From assembly GCA_016185505.1 (NCBI GenBank), contig JACPNL010000027.1, positions 1-37,572 on the forward strand: 37,572 bases of DNA, given 5' to 3'. Position numbers and translations under genes: made by a program. Under the pieces are notes generated by a model. It was given only the letters and a program-made list of their open reading frames with translations. It searched no databases and had not been told where the DNA came from. This document shows, piece by piece, positions 1-7,046 of the stretch (position 1 is the first letter of the stretch; every line of letters starts with the position of its first letter). Source of the stretch: Candidatus Yanofskyibacteriota bacterium (GTDB taxonomy: Bacteria; Patescibacteriota; Minisyncoccia; 2-02-FULL-40-12; GWA2-44-9).

Positions 1-618
1 ATAGAGGTAAAGCGTGTAACGGTAGCCGTTCGGGCCACGCAGCACAACACCATCGAAGAAAATGAACTGAATATTGCCGTTCACCTTCTTCTTGAAACGG
101 TCGGGGAGTTGTACTCGGTTCTCCCAGAACGACTTGAAGACGTTCTCATCGTGACGGACACGGCCATCCGTTTTGAGGCGCCTGATACGCTCCTCGCCAG
201 TCATGACCGATTCGCCCCGCTTGAGACAAGTGACGAGCTGGACCTTGTTCAGATCCACCTCGGTCAGTGTGGCCGCGCGATGGTCACGCTCTTCCTCGCC
301 TTCCAGACCATTGCCGTTCACTGGCCCACGCCAGATACTCCAGCCCGCGCCGATGAACATGGCTGGGTTGAACAGCTTGGAGCGGTCGATCGACAGGATG
401 TTGGGCCGGGGAACGGCCTCAACAACGACTGGCTTGAGACCCAGCAGATGACGGATCACGTTCCGCCTCTCCGGCGTGAACTCAGCGAGATTGGCGTCGA
501 GCACATCGCCGAGGATACCGGAGTTGAGAACCTTCTGGAGTTGTTCTCGCGAGGGATCTTTTTCCCTCACAAACTCCAGAATTCGATACGCCTGATCAAA
601 CGTTCGGGTAGCTTCCAT
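1..618 (-). CDS. Unknown protein, 3' end outside window
   Basis: An open frame of 206 codons starts at an ATG (616-618) and runs off the left edge without a stop. A strong ribosome binding site (GGAGGAG) lies about 5 bases upstream of the ATG. The protein starts MEATRTFDQAYRILEF and is rich in charged residues. It has a helical N-terminal part (residues 1-75) and then a segment with aromatic and Gly motifs (GWSIWRGP near residue 100, FFDGVVLRGPNGYRY near the edge). I see no signal peptide, membrane segment or known catalytic motif and do not recognise the family. The gene is visibly richer in G+C than everything up to position 10000 and uses C/G-ending codons heavily, which suggests transfer or unusual expression. 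Plus-strand frames across this stretch are shadows of it. Confidence 0.8.
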   Translation of the reverse strand, partial: MEATRTFDQAYRILEFVREKDPSREQLQKVLNSGILGDVLDANLAEFTPERRNVIRHLLGLKPVVVEAVPRPNILSIDRSKLFNPAMFIGAGWSIWRGPVNGNGLEGEEERDHRAATLTEVDLNKVQLVTCLKRGESVMTGEERIRRLKTDGRVRHDENVFKSFWENRVQLPDRFKKKVNGNIQFIFFDGVVLRGPNGYRYTLYLY

Positions 619-689
619 GCCACTCCTCCTTGTTTTTGCCACTCCCTTCTCGGGGTAGCTGTTTGCTGTGCCAGCGGACCACCGGAATT

Positions 690-747
690 GGCAGTCATAG
701 CGATAAGTTTCCAATTTCTGAATCAGCTGCTTATCGCTATGACTGCC
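690..747 (-). promoter_or_regulatory. Long perfect hairpin in leader of left-edge gene
   Basis: An 18-base arm at 690-707 (GGCAGTCATAGCGATAAG) is exactly complementary to 730-747, with a 22-base loop. It lies 72 bases upstream of the start codon at 618 and would be transcribed in the 5' leader. No U-run follows it on the minus strand, so it is not an obvious terminator. A regulatory leader structure or a small palindromic insertion are both possible. Confidence 0.5.
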
Positions 748-837
748 CGCAAGTAATAAAGGTATTTATGCTGAACTTGTCTAAGTACTGACTAACCACA
801 CCTTAATTATACGCCTTTTCGGCCAAAAAGTCAACTA

Positions 838-906
838 GGTAGTAGATTTTCCAAATACCCGCCAAAAGGCGGGTAAAAGCCAAAGGTAATTGGAAAATTC
901 ACTACC
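838..906. repeat. Nested palindromic element
   Basis: Outer arms at 838-854 (GGTAGTAGATTTTCCAA) and 890-906 (TTGGAAAATTCACTACC) pair over 17 bases with two mismatches. Inside sits a perfect CCCGCC-AAAA-GGCGGG hairpin (858-873). The inner hairpin resembles palindromes found at 19441-19457 and 29915-29929. The element lies in the 332-base gap between the left-edge gene and the mini-protein gene, in which I see no other gene. Confidence 0.6.
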
Positions 907-918
907 TGGTCAATCCCA

Positions 919-950
919 CACAAAAACCGCCATTTTTGGCGGTTTTTGTG
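919..950 (-). terminator. Rho-independent terminator, probably bidirectional
   Basis: CACAAAAACCGCC and GGCGGTTTTTGTG form an almost perfect stem with A- and U-runs on its two sides. It directly follows the stop codon of the minus-strand mini-protein gene (951-953). Confidence 0.75.
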
Positions 951-1118
951 CTAGTTCTTGCTGATTTTTTTATTCTTTTTAATTTTATTTAGAAAGTTTA
1001 ATACGGGTTTTCCGCACTTTAAACAAAATGTTTGTCGTGAAAACATGCCATCTGTTCCCGCCACAACAATGTCACTTTTAATTTCTTTTTTACAAATATC
1101 GCATTTAGTTACAAGCAT
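951..1118 (-). CDS. Small zinc-binding-type protein (55 aa)
   Basis: The frame from ATG (1116-1118) to TAG encodes 55 residues. It holds two CxxC pairs, CDIC at residues 6-9 and CLKC at 32-35, separated by about 22 residues, and a very lysine-rich C-terminus. This spacing is typical of a treble-clef or ribbon zinc site. The frame sits between a terminator and the DUF2283-like gene on the same strand, 17 bases downstream of that gene's stop, so it could be the last gene of that unit. No clear Shine-Dalgarno is seen. Role unknown. Confidence 0.6.
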   Translation of the reverse strand: MLVTKCDICKKEIKSDIVVAGTDGMFSRQTFCLKCGKPVLNFLNKIKKNKKISKN

Positions 1119-1135
1119 ATAGAATCAGAAACATT

Positions 1136-1381
1136 TTAACGCGCGGCTCGTACGGACGCGTGAAAATCTTCCTTTTGATTTTGACCAAGGACAGATCTTA
1201 ATACTCTTGAGGCGTTAAGAACTTCCACACCGATAACATTACCTTTCTTGTCCAGTTCTACTGCAATACCGGGCGCAATTTCAGAAAATTCTTCTTCAAC
1301 TCCCTCGCGAATGCCAAAATACAGAACATCGCTCTGTTTGTCATAGTGAACTAGGTTTTTATTTTTTATATTTTTTGCCAT
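1136..1381 (-). CDS. DUF2283 family protein
   Basis: Protein of 81 residues with the family's pattern: an early YDKQSDVLYFGI strand, an EIAPGIAVELDKKGNVIGVEVLNAS hairpin region (described here by its key residues G-I-D-G-V-E) and a short basic tail. DUF2283 proteins are small, of unproven function, and often sit beside DUF4258-type proteins, an arrangement proposed to be a toxin-antitoxin pair. The start codon overlaps the 3' end of the upstream gene by 16 bases, so the two are translationally coupled. Confidence 0.8.
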   Translation of the reverse strand: MAKNIKNKNLVHYDKQSDVLYFGIREGVEEEFSEIAPGIAVELDKKGNVIGVEVLNASRVLRSVLGQNQKEDFHASVRAAR

Positions 1382-1650
1382 CTTTTTGTTTTAATTCTAT
1401 TACTTTTTTGTAAAACTTTCAAGGGGTGGACGGTGATAAGGATGACTTTGTTCCCCGTCTTCTCATAAATAACGGCCATTTCTCGAAGTTTGCCTTTATA
1501 ATTTATCTTTTTTACGGCAACATTCTTCTCTGTTTCGAGATCAAGATAATGTTCTTTTGAGGTCTTGAAGATCTGTTTTGGTATCAACCTGGAAATATTT
1601 CTTACTTTTAATCTGAGTTCCAGATGAGATGAGTAGATAATTTTCAACAT
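1366..1650 (-). CDS. Possible DUF4258-like small basic protein
   Basis: Protein of 94 residues, basic and without cysteines. It begins MLKIIYSSHLELRLKVRNIS, a pattern of a short strand followed by an H-x-x-x-R helix. That is seen in DUF4258 and RelE-like small proteins (SxHAxxRmxxRgIs). The middle has strand-rich stretches (VAVKKINYKGKLREMAVIYE, VILITVHPL). It overlaps the DUF2283-like gene, and together they look like a toxin (this gene) and antitoxin cassette. Assignment is by pattern only. Confidence 0.55.
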   Translation of the reverse strand: MLKIIYSSHLELRLKVRNISRLIPKQIFKTSKEHYLDLETEKNVAVKKINYKGKLREMAVIYEKTGNKVILITVHPLKVLQKSNRIKTKRWQKI

Positions 1651-1682
1651 CGTCGTTCAAATTTTTGGTTACAATTTCTTAA

Positions 1683-2150
1683 TTACTTAAATTTCTCAAT
1701 TTCTTCTTTAGTTATTCGGCTCACTGTCTGCCCGTCCGCCCTTCCTTTCATCTTCGGCATCAGCGCCCCAAGTACTTTGCCCATTTCTTTAATCTCCTTG
1801 GCGCCGGTTTCGGCTATCGCCTTTTTTGCTTCGGTTCTTATCTCCTCTTCCGACATTTGTTCTGGCATATACTGCATCAGCACGCCAAGCTCGTCTCTTT
1901 CTTTCTGGGCAAGTTCCTCTCGTCCGGCTTTTTCATAACTTTCAATAGATTCTTTTCTTTTCTTAACTTCGGAAGCGATGACATCCAAAACCTCATCATC
2001 GTTAAGTTCTTCTTCCTTGCCCGATTTTGCTCTTTTTTGAAGCTCTTTGTTTTTTATCGCACTCTGAAGCAAACTTAAAACAAGACGCTTATTAGCGTCA
2101 CCGCTTTTCAAGGCAGTTTTTATGTCGTCGTTGATTTTTCCCTTCAACAT
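1683..2150 (-). CDS. yqeY: GatB/YqeY domain protein
   Basis: Protein of 155 residues, the usual length for YqeY. It starts with the family's L-x-x-x-I-x-x-D-x-x-x-A-x-(K/R)-x-x-x-x-x-R-L-x-x-L-R/L-type helix (LKGKINDDIKTALKSGDANK), followed by the helical hairpin with EEL-DDE-VIASEVKKRKES. It ends with the tail domain features LGALMPKMKGRADGQTVSRIT. This tail domain is shared with the GatB amidotransferase subunit and is thought to contact tRNA. A good site (GTAGGAGAA) precedes the ATG. It lies beside rpsU, HIT and hisS in a translation-related cluster. Confidence 0.92.
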   Translation of the reverse strand: MLKGKINDDIKTALKSGDANKRLVLSLLQSAIKNKELQKRAKSGKEEELNDDEVLDVIASEVKKRKESIESYEKAGREELAQKERDELGVLMQYMPEQMSEEEIRTEAKKAIAETGAKEIKEMGKVLGALMPKMKGRADGQTVSRITKEEIEKFK

Positions 2151-2154
2151 TTCT

Positions 2155-2240
2155 CCTACAAATTACAAATTCCACAAATATACAAATTTTACAAATATTT
2201 GTAGATTTGTATATTCGTTTAGTTTTGTAATTTGTAGTTA
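2155..2240. repeat. Low-complexity inverted repeat, TACAAATT theme
   Basis: The yqeY-rpsU gap consists of variants of TACAAATT/ACAAATAT on one half and their complements (ATTTGTAG, TTTGTAATTTGTAG) on the other, so the whole stretch folds back on itself. It belongs to a class of themed intergenic repeats seen at many places in this window. Confidence 0.6.
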
Positions 2241-2504
2241 TAATCCGAGTTTTTGTTTCATCTTCCTCTTCTCCTCTTCAAACGTCTCTTCGTTATATTT
2301 GCCAAGTTTGGTCAACCGTTTTCTCAACTGGGCCAAGTGAGTACCCATTATAGCGGACATTTTTTCTTTTCTGTCTGTCGGCTTTTTTTGGTGAAATTGA
2401 TCGCTTTTTGCTTTAAGCAAAACACCGCTTTGCTGCACAAAACGGCTAAAACGCCTTAGCAAAGCGCCGGTTGATTCATTTGGTTTTCGTTTAACTTCTA
2501 CCAT
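2238..2504 (-). CDS. rpsU: 30S ribosomal protein bS21
   Basis: The ATG at 2502-2504 is chosen over the longer frame because GAGAGGAGGAAT lies just upstream and the bS21 pattern begins there: V-x-V-K-x-x-x-N-E-S-x-x-x-L-L-R-R-F-S-R (residues 2-21). The product is 88 residues, longer than the roughly 70 of E. coli bS21, with an extra charged C-terminal helix (residues 65-88). bS21 is a small-subunit protein near the mRNA exit region and the 16S 3' end. Confidence 0.85.
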   Translation of the reverse strand: MVEVKRKPNESTGALLRRFSRFVQQSGVLLKAKSDQFHQKKPTDRKEKMSAIMGTHLAQLRKRLTKLGKYNEETFEEEKRKMKQKLGL

Positions 2505-2520
2505 ATAAATTCCTCCTCTC

Positions 2521-2586
2521 TTTGAATGTAGAGTGTGGGGTGTTGAATGTAGTATCAACCACATTCTACCTTCCACGTTCTACGCT
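2521..2586. repeat. Low-complexity inverted repeat, GTAGAATGTGG theme
   Basis: Left half has GTAGAGTGTGG and TTGAATGTAG. Right half has the complements CCACATTCTAC and CCACGTTCTACGCTCTA. It fills the gap between rpsU and the HIT gene. Confidence 0.5.
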
Positions 2587-2955
2587 CTATTTTACTATTT
2601 TCGGTCCTAATCTTTTCCCTCCCAGCAAATGTATATGCAAATGCGGAACAAGTTTCCCGCCATGCTCTCCTTCGTTAATTATCAAGCGATATCCCTTTTC
2701 CGCGATACCAACTTGATGAGCAACTTTATGGGCCACCACCAGCCCTTTACCAAACAGTCCTGCCGGCGCAGGCAGGCCGTCATGTTCACCGTGAACAAAA
2801 TCTTCCAGCGAAGTAAAATGCCGCACCGGCACTACAAGTAAATGAACAGGCGCTTGGGGGCTAATGTCCTTTATCACCCAAAAATCGTCATCCTTGTAAA
2901 CGACATCGGCTTTCAGTTCGCCATTTATAATTTTGCAGAAAACATCTTGAATCAT
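2587..2955 (-). CDS. HIT family hydrolase
   Basis: Protein of 122 residues with the HINT-type signature HLHIHLLGG at about 104-112 (His-x-His-x-His, where the central His is the nucleophile). It starts with the family's F-C-K-I-I-N-G-E-L pattern and has the D-x-x-P-Q-A-P-V-H-L-L-V-V-P core. HIT proteins hydrolyse nucleoside phosphoramidates or dinucleotides. A short palindrome (2759-2776) encodes GLPAPAG in the loop after EDFVHGEHD, where the family usually has a shorter linker; it may be an in-frame insertion. Confidence 0.92.
   Translation of the reverse strand: MIQDVFCKIINGELKADVVYKDDDFWVIKDISPQAPVHLLVVPVRHFTSLEDFVHGEHDGLPAPAGLFGKGLVVAHKVAHQVGIAEKGYRLIINEGEHGGKLVPHLHIHLLGGKRLGPKIVK
2759..2776. 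repeat. Palindrome inside HIT gene
   Basis: CCTGCCGGCGCAGGCAGG is an inverted repeat placed in frame in the coding sequence. On the coding strand it gives the peptide LPAPAG in a loop. Confidence 0.45.
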
Positions 2956-2957
2956 CT

Positions 2958-3104
2958 TTGATGATAAATTATTCTAATTTCTAATTACTCTAATTGACCT
3001 AAATAAATCCCAACGACCTAATGACCAAAAATTTTTAGACATTGAACATTTTGATATTGGGGTTTCTTTAGAATAATTAGGTTAATTAGAATAATTAGGT
3101 TAAT
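2958..3104. repeat. Low-complexity repeats, AATTAG/AATTAGGT theme
   Basis: The HIT-hisS gap has ATTCTAATTTCTAATTACTCTAATT on the left and AGAATAATTAGGTTAATTAGAATAATTAGG on the right (given as overlapping short units). The two halves are roughly complementary. No gene is seen in it. Confidence 0.5.
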
Positions 3105-4377
3105 TTTTCAACCTCTTCTTCACCTCATCCACTATCTTCTCTAACGGTATCGTCTCCTGGACGCCCGTGTCCATCTCTCTTAATATTATCGTCCCGTCCA
3201 AGGCTTCTTTCTGGCCAAAGATGAGAGCGAGACGAACTCCCAACCTGTTGGCGATGCGCAACTGAGATTTAATGCTGTCTCTGCCTATGGATGACTTTGC
3301 TTCTATCCCCGCTTTTCGGAAACTTTCATATAAATTTATGCTTTTTCTTTTTGCCGCCTCTCCAAGCTGAACAAGGAATACCTTCGGCTTAGGCAAGCCC
3401 TCCGGAACGTTGACGTTCTTCTCCTTTAAGGCCAGAACGACTCTGTCTATACCCATAGCCCAGCCGGCAGCGGGCGTTTTGGACCCGCCGAGTACTTCTA
3501 TAAGTTTATCGTATCGCCCTCCAGCAATTACAGAAGCTTGAGAATTCTCCTCGTCAGGCAGAAACTCAAAGACCGTCCTAGTATAGTAATCCAGTCCTCT
3601 TACAAGACGAGGATTCAGTATGTAAGGAACTTTCGCTTCGTCCAGAAATTCAAGGACGTGTTTGAAGTGGCTTTTGCATTCGTCGTCCAGAAAATCAACC
3701 GTTTGAGGCGCTTCTTTAGACAACTCTACACACTCTGCCTCTTTACAATCAAGCAAACGCAGAATGTTGATCTTCAGCCGGTTTTTACAATTAACGCAGA
3801 GTTTCTTTGACCTGTTTTTGTAGTAATCTTTTAAGGCCTTCAAATATCCCGGCCGGCAGTAAGAATCGCCCAAACTGTTTATATGAACATTATAGTTATC
3901 AAGTCCGAGCATATCCAATAATTTATAACCCAGGAATATCAATTCCGCATCAACCGCTTCCGAGCTGTCGCCTATTGTTTCAACGCCAATCTGATAGAAC
4001 TGCCTATACCGTCCGTGTTGCGGTTGGTCGTGCCTGAACATCGGACCCCAATAAGACAGTTTAACGGGATGAGGCCGCACGTTCATGCCGTTCTCTATGT
4101 AAGCCCTGACCACCCCAGCCGTCCCTTCCGGACGCAAAGCAAGCATGTCCCCGCCCTTTGTCTTGAGAGTGTATATTTCTTTCTCCATTATATCCGATGA
4201 CTCTCCGACAGAGCGCAAAAACAGCTCAACCGATTCCACCATCGGAGTATCTATTCTTTCAAATCCGTAATAATCCAAAAGCTGATCGGATTTTTTCAGT
4301 ATATACTTGAAATATCTCTGGTCCTCGGGAAGAATGTCCCGCATCCCCTTAGGAGATTGTAATTTAACTTTTGCCAT
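3100..4377 (-). CDS. hisS: Histidyl-tRNA synthetase
   Basis: Protein of 425 residues, close to the normal bacterial length. Class II motifs are present: motif 2 LRPEGTAGVVRAYIEN, the HisRS-specific LVRGLDYYTRTVFEF (His A type) and motif 3 AGWAMGIDRVVLAL. A C-terminal anticodon-binding domain follows from about residue 330. The start gives MAKVKLQSPKGMRDILPED, with the conserved PKGxRDxLP, so no longer start is needed. It charges tRNA-His. Confidence 0.97.
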   Translation of the reverse strand: MAKVKLQSPKGMRDILPEDQRYFKYILKKSDQLLDYYGFERIDTPMVESVELFLRSVGESSDIMEKEIYTLKTKGGDMLALRPEGTAGVVRAYIENGMNVRPHPVKLSYWGPMFRHDQPQHGRYRQFYQIGVETIGDSSEAVDAELIFLGYKLLDMLGLDNYNVHINSLGDSYCRPGYLKALKDYYKNRSKKLCVNCKNRLKINILRLLDCKEAECVELSKEAPQTVDFLDDECKSHFKHVLEFLDEAKVPYILNPRLVRGLDYYTRTVFEFLPDEENSQASVIAGGRYDKLIEVLGGSKTPAAGWAMGIDRVVLALKEKNVNVPEGLPKPKVFLVQLGEAAKRKSINLYESFRKAGIEAKSSIGRDSIKSQLRIANRLGVRLALIFGQKEALDGTIILREMDTGVQETIPLEKIVDEVKKRLKN

Positions 4378-4379
4378 AA

Positions 4380-4430
4380 ATCAAAAATTAAAAATTAAAT
4401 ATCAAAAACACAAATTAAATATTAAAAATT
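4380..4430. repeat. AT-rich repeat, AAAATTAAATATC theme (left copy)
   Basis: AAAAATTAAAAATTAAATATC units lie just downstream of the four-helix-bundle gene. Complementary units (TTTTTGATATTTGATATTTGA) occur upstream of it at 4770-4822, so the gene is bracketed by an inverted pair. Confidence 0.45.
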
Positions 4431-4794
4431 ACTTCCTACCTTTTAAAGTTAGGATGCTCGAAGCAAATATCTTACCAATTTCATCCAATTCTTTTAAAAA
4501 CCAACTAACTTCATTTTCTTTTGTTCTTTTACTGTCTCTCAATATTGCAAACCACAATTTACTTTCATTAACAGATTTTAAAGAGTGGTTAAAGAAATTA
4601 GTAAAGTCCTTTCTGCTACTTGAAGATTGTCCTTCAATATAATTCCCGATTATACTAGTTCCACTTCTTAATAGTTGGTCGCCAATTCGCTTAGAGACGT
4701 TGTCGTTAGGCAATTTGTCTATGAATTCAATCAGTTTCAAGGTAAAATCATACAAGCGTCTTTTGAATTCCATTTTTGATTTTTGATCTGTCAT
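4429..4794 (-). CDS. Four-helix-bundle protein (23S rRNA IVS/S23 type)
   Basis: Protein of 121 residues with the hallmarks of the four-helix-bundle family encoded in some 23S rRNA intervening sequences: the RLYDFTLKLIEFIDKLP start, IGDQLLRSGTSIIGNYIEG in the second helix and the FNHSLKSVNESKLWF repeat pattern. Free-standing copies are frequent in candidate-phyla genomes and have no proven function. It is bracketed by AT-rich inverted repeats, which hints at insertion as a unit. Confidence 0.88.
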   Translation of the reverse strand: MTDQKSKMEFKRRLYDFTLKLIEFIDKLPNDNVSKRIGDQLLRSGTSIIGNYIEGQSSSSRKDFTNFFNHSLKSVNESKLWFAILRDSKRTKENEVSWFLKELDEIGKIFASSILTLKGRK

Positions 4795-4822
4795 TTTGAT
4801 TTTTGATATTTGATATTTGATT
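4770..4822. repeat. AT-rich repeat, GATATTTGATTTTTGA theme (right copy)
   Basis: Units of TTTTTGAT and GATATTTGAT are complementary to the repeat at 4380-4430 on the other side of the four-helix-bundle gene. Confidence 0.45.
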
Positions 4823-5430
4823 TAATATACTGCTCCTTCTATCTTATCAAACCTAGTAAACGGCCAAGCTCGCAGGAACGCCTTGCCCGTTATCAGTATC
4901 TTATTAACCGGTCCCCAACGTCTTGAATCAGAACTTGCCAGACGATTATCGCCCAGAACAAAATATTCGTTATCGTCCAGACGTGTTAGCATATTCCCGA
5001 ATGTCTCCTGACCCGTATCCAGATAGTCCTCTACCAAAACAAGGCCCTCGGTACTTTCCGCGTTGTATATAATTACTTTATTATTTTTAACCTCTATCGT
5101 CTCACCGGGCAGCCCGATTATTCTTTTGATGAAGAATTGGCTTCTGTCTTCCGGGTATCGAAACACTATAACGTCGCCCCGAGCCGGTTCCGCGAATCTG
5201 TAAGATATCTCGTCGATAAGGAGATAATCGCCATCTTCAAAACCGGGTTCCATTGACGCGCCTTTAACAAAAAACGGCTGAACAAGATAATACCTTATCG
5301 GGAGTATAATGGCAAGAGAAATAACTACCACCTTTATCGTCTCCCAAACAAAGATCAATACTTCATTCTTTGGCGCCTGTCTTGGGTTTGTCAAAGGAGC
5401 TGAATTTTGAGTGTTTTCATTTAACATCAT
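4822..5430 (-). CDS. lepB: Signal peptidase I
   Basis: Protein of 202 residues with one N-terminal membrane segment (about 31-50). The catalytic Ser is at about 59 in GASMEPGF and the catalytic Lys at about 102 in FFIKRIIGLPGE. The late signature FVLGDNRLASSDSRRWG is also present. It removes signal peptides from exported proteins at the outer face of the cytoplasmic membrane. The short form with a single membrane anchor is typical of Gram-positive and CPR bacteria. Confidence 0.96.
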   Translation of the reverse strand: MMLNENTQNSAPLTNPRQAPKNEVLIFVWETIKVVVISLAIILPIRYYLVQPFFVKGASMEPGFEDGDYLLIDEISYRFAEPARGDVIVFRYPEDRSQFFIKRIIGLPGETIEVKNNKVIIYNAESTEGLVLVEDYLDTGQETFGNMLTRLDDNEYFVLGDNRLASSDSRRWGPVNKILITGKAFLRAWPFTRFDKIEGAVY

Positions 5431-5466
5431 CTGAGTTTATAACAATTTTCCATCTATTTCAAACAA

Positions 5467-5484
5467 AAGGGGGCGCCGGCCCCT
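5467..5484 (-). terminator. Terminator after zinc-ribbon gene
   Basis: GGGGC-GCCG-GCCCC hairpin, followed on the minus strand by CCTTTTGTTTG. It lies 30 bases past the stop of the gene at 5515-5718. Confidence 0.55.
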
Positions 5485-5514
5485 ATATTATATTTATCTC
5501 CCGCGATAAATCTC

Positions 5515-5718
5515 TTACTTATCGGTTGAGTTACGTCTAGAACTGTTTTTATCCTTTGCGCCGCTCTTATCATCTCGAACGCTCGGATCCTTTTCGCCCG
5601 AATCACCAGGAAACATGGAGTGAAACTCTGGACAATTCGGATTGAAACAGACCGCTAAATCTCCCCAACCCGCGTCCAAAACAGGAAACAAGGTCTCTCC
5701 GCAATAAAGACAGACCAT
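5515..5718 (-). CDS. Small zinc-ribbon protein, function unknown
   Basis: Protein of 67 residues. The first half has CLYC (residues 3-6) and CFNPNC (24-29), a likely four-Cys zinc site. The second half is a highly charged, probably disordered tail rich in Asp, Lys and Ser. It lies upstream of lepB on the same strand, separated by a hairpin. I do not recognise the family. Confidence 0.65.
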   Translation of the reverse strand: MVCLYCGETLFPVLDAGWGDLAVCFNPNCPEFHSMFPGDSGEKDPSVRDDKSGAKDKNSSRRNSTDK

Positions 5719-5800
5719 CGAGTTCCTTCATTTTCAATTTCAGCAACTCAACTCATTATATAGTTAAACAATGCCCCGTCAATAGCGATCGTGGAATTAG

Positions 5801-5828
5801 TTGCAATCGGCTGTTTTTATGATATTAT
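5801..5828 (+). promoter_or_regulatory. Possible promoter for CYTH-NTPase gene
   Basis: TTGCAA (5801-5806) and TATTAT (5823-5828) are 16 bases apart and lie 34 bases upstream of the start codon, in the divergent gap. The match to sigma-70 boxes is partial. Confidence 0.35.
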
Positions 5829-5861
5829 TCAGCCAGAATTTTTGAAAATAAGGCGCTAAAT

Positions 5862-6986
5862 ATGGTTCACTACGAGAGAGAACGGCGATGGCTGATAACC
5901 AAAATGCGTATTATCATCTGTGAACCAGAATTAATTCTAGCATCGTTTGCTTCAAGTGTGGTTGAAATAAAACAAGGATATCTAGGGACATCTCATCCCG
6001 ACGACTCATTCAGGGCGAGAATAAAGGACGACAGGAAAGCCGAAGCTACGACTAAAAGAGGCAAGGGCATAGAAAGATACGAAACACCTCCCAAGGACAG
6101 CAAGATAAGATTAGGCCTTGGCAGAGAAGTTATGGCGATAAGCCGCCATCAATTATTTAAGACCAGATACACAGTCGGACCATGGGAAGTTGATGTTTTA
6201 CACGCCCCGCTTGAAGGAATAATTCTTCTTGAGCTTGAGGAAAAAGAGGGCGTGAACATTGACGGAGACATTCAACTCCCTAATTTTGCGGAGGAAGCGA
6301 TAGAAGTGACTGATACACTAACCAGTTCCCAGCTTGCTCGACTGGCGACAGAACTAAACGGGTTAAACCTCCCGGCCATGCCGTTCGTTATGGAATTGCT
6401 GCATCCCATCTCCCGGATCGGCATTGCGGGTGATCCGGGTTCCGGGAAAACAGGAACAATCGACATCTTCAAGAAAGAATTTCCGGAAATACACTTCGTA
6501 CCCGAAGCGGCAGAAATACTGATTAATAAGTTAGGCGTCCCGGCAACCAGAGACCCTGTACAAAACAGAAGATTTCAAAAAGCGGTATATGATATGAATA
6601 AAACGTTTGAAAAGTTAGCAACAAGTCACGCCGTCGCTCACGGAAAAAAGGGGTTGCTGTTTGACCGGTCAAATCCGGACGGCGCGGGATACTTTGACAA
6701 AGGAGTGGCAGAGTTTGAAACATTTATCGGCACCTCAATTGAAGCCGAGTTCAGAAAAATTAACATAGCGATATATCTGGAAATACCGTCAAGAGAGATT
6801 TATGAAAGGTGCCAGCAAAGAGCTCCTTACAGAACAGAAACATACGAACAAGCTAAAGCCCGCGGAGCGAGAACCAAAGCCGTATGGCTTCAGCACCCTA
6901 ACATCCATGTTATCGGCAATGATGGCGGTTGGGACGTAAAGGTAGATAGGGTCAGACAGTTAATCAAAGCGGCAATAAAAACATAG
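5862..6986 (+). CDS. CYTH-like domain fused to P-loop (AAA_28-like) NTPase
   Basis: Protein of 374 residues in two parts. Residues 1-165 look like a CYTH/triphosphate-tunnel fold: the N-terminal E-x-E-x-(K/R) type motif ERERRW, then strands with alternating charged residues (SFRARIKD, EATTKRG, YTVGPWEVDVL, ILLELEEKEG). Residues about 183-374 form a P-loop NTPase with Walker A GDPGSGKT (192-199) and a kinase-like lid region (EIYERCQQRAPYRTETYEQA). CYTH proteins handle triphosphates or polyphosphate; the P-loop half resembles NadR/Ttd14-type ATPases. Eukaryotic Ttd14 joins the same two folds, but in the opposite order as I recall. The substrate is unknown. The gene stands alone on the plus strand with a terminator behind it. 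Confidence 0.75.
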   Translation: MVHYERERRWLITKMRIIICEPELILASFASSVVEIKQGYLGTSHPDDSFRARIKDDRKAEATTKRGKGIERYETPPKDSKIRLGLGREVMAISRHQLFKTRYTVGPWEVDVLHAPLEGIILLELEEKEGVNIDGDIQLPNFAEEAIEVTDTLTSSQLARLATELNGLNLPAMPFVMELLHPISRIGIAGDPGSGKTGTIDIFKKEFPEIHFVPEAAEILINKLGVPATRDPVQNRRFQKAVYDMNKTFEKLATSHAVAHGKKGLLFDRSNPDGAGYFDKGVAEFETFIGTSIEAEFRKINIAIYLEIPSREIYERCQQRAPYRTETYEQAKARGARTKAVWLQHPNIHVIGNDGGWDVKVDRVRQLIKAAIKT

Positions 6987-6987
6987 A

Positions 6988-7005
6988 GGGCAAATCGCCC
7001 TTTTT
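6988..7005 (+). terminator. Terminator after CYTH-NTPase gene
   Basis: GGGC-AAATC-GCCC followed by TTTTT, two bases after the stop codon. Confidence 0.75.
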
Positions 7006-7046
7006 AAGTCTTGCGGTCTTTTTTTGTTTCTAATATCATTCAGGTT

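Noticed and set aside
109-756. Plus-strand open frame of 215 codons
   Set aside because: It is a shadow of the minus-strand gene at 1-618, which has a strong ribosome binding site, consistent codon use and protein-like composition; the plus frame also runs through the leader hairpin.
2155-2240. Possible CRISPR array
   Set aside because: Units are variable, AT-rich, without fixed length or unique spacers, and no cas gene is present in the window.
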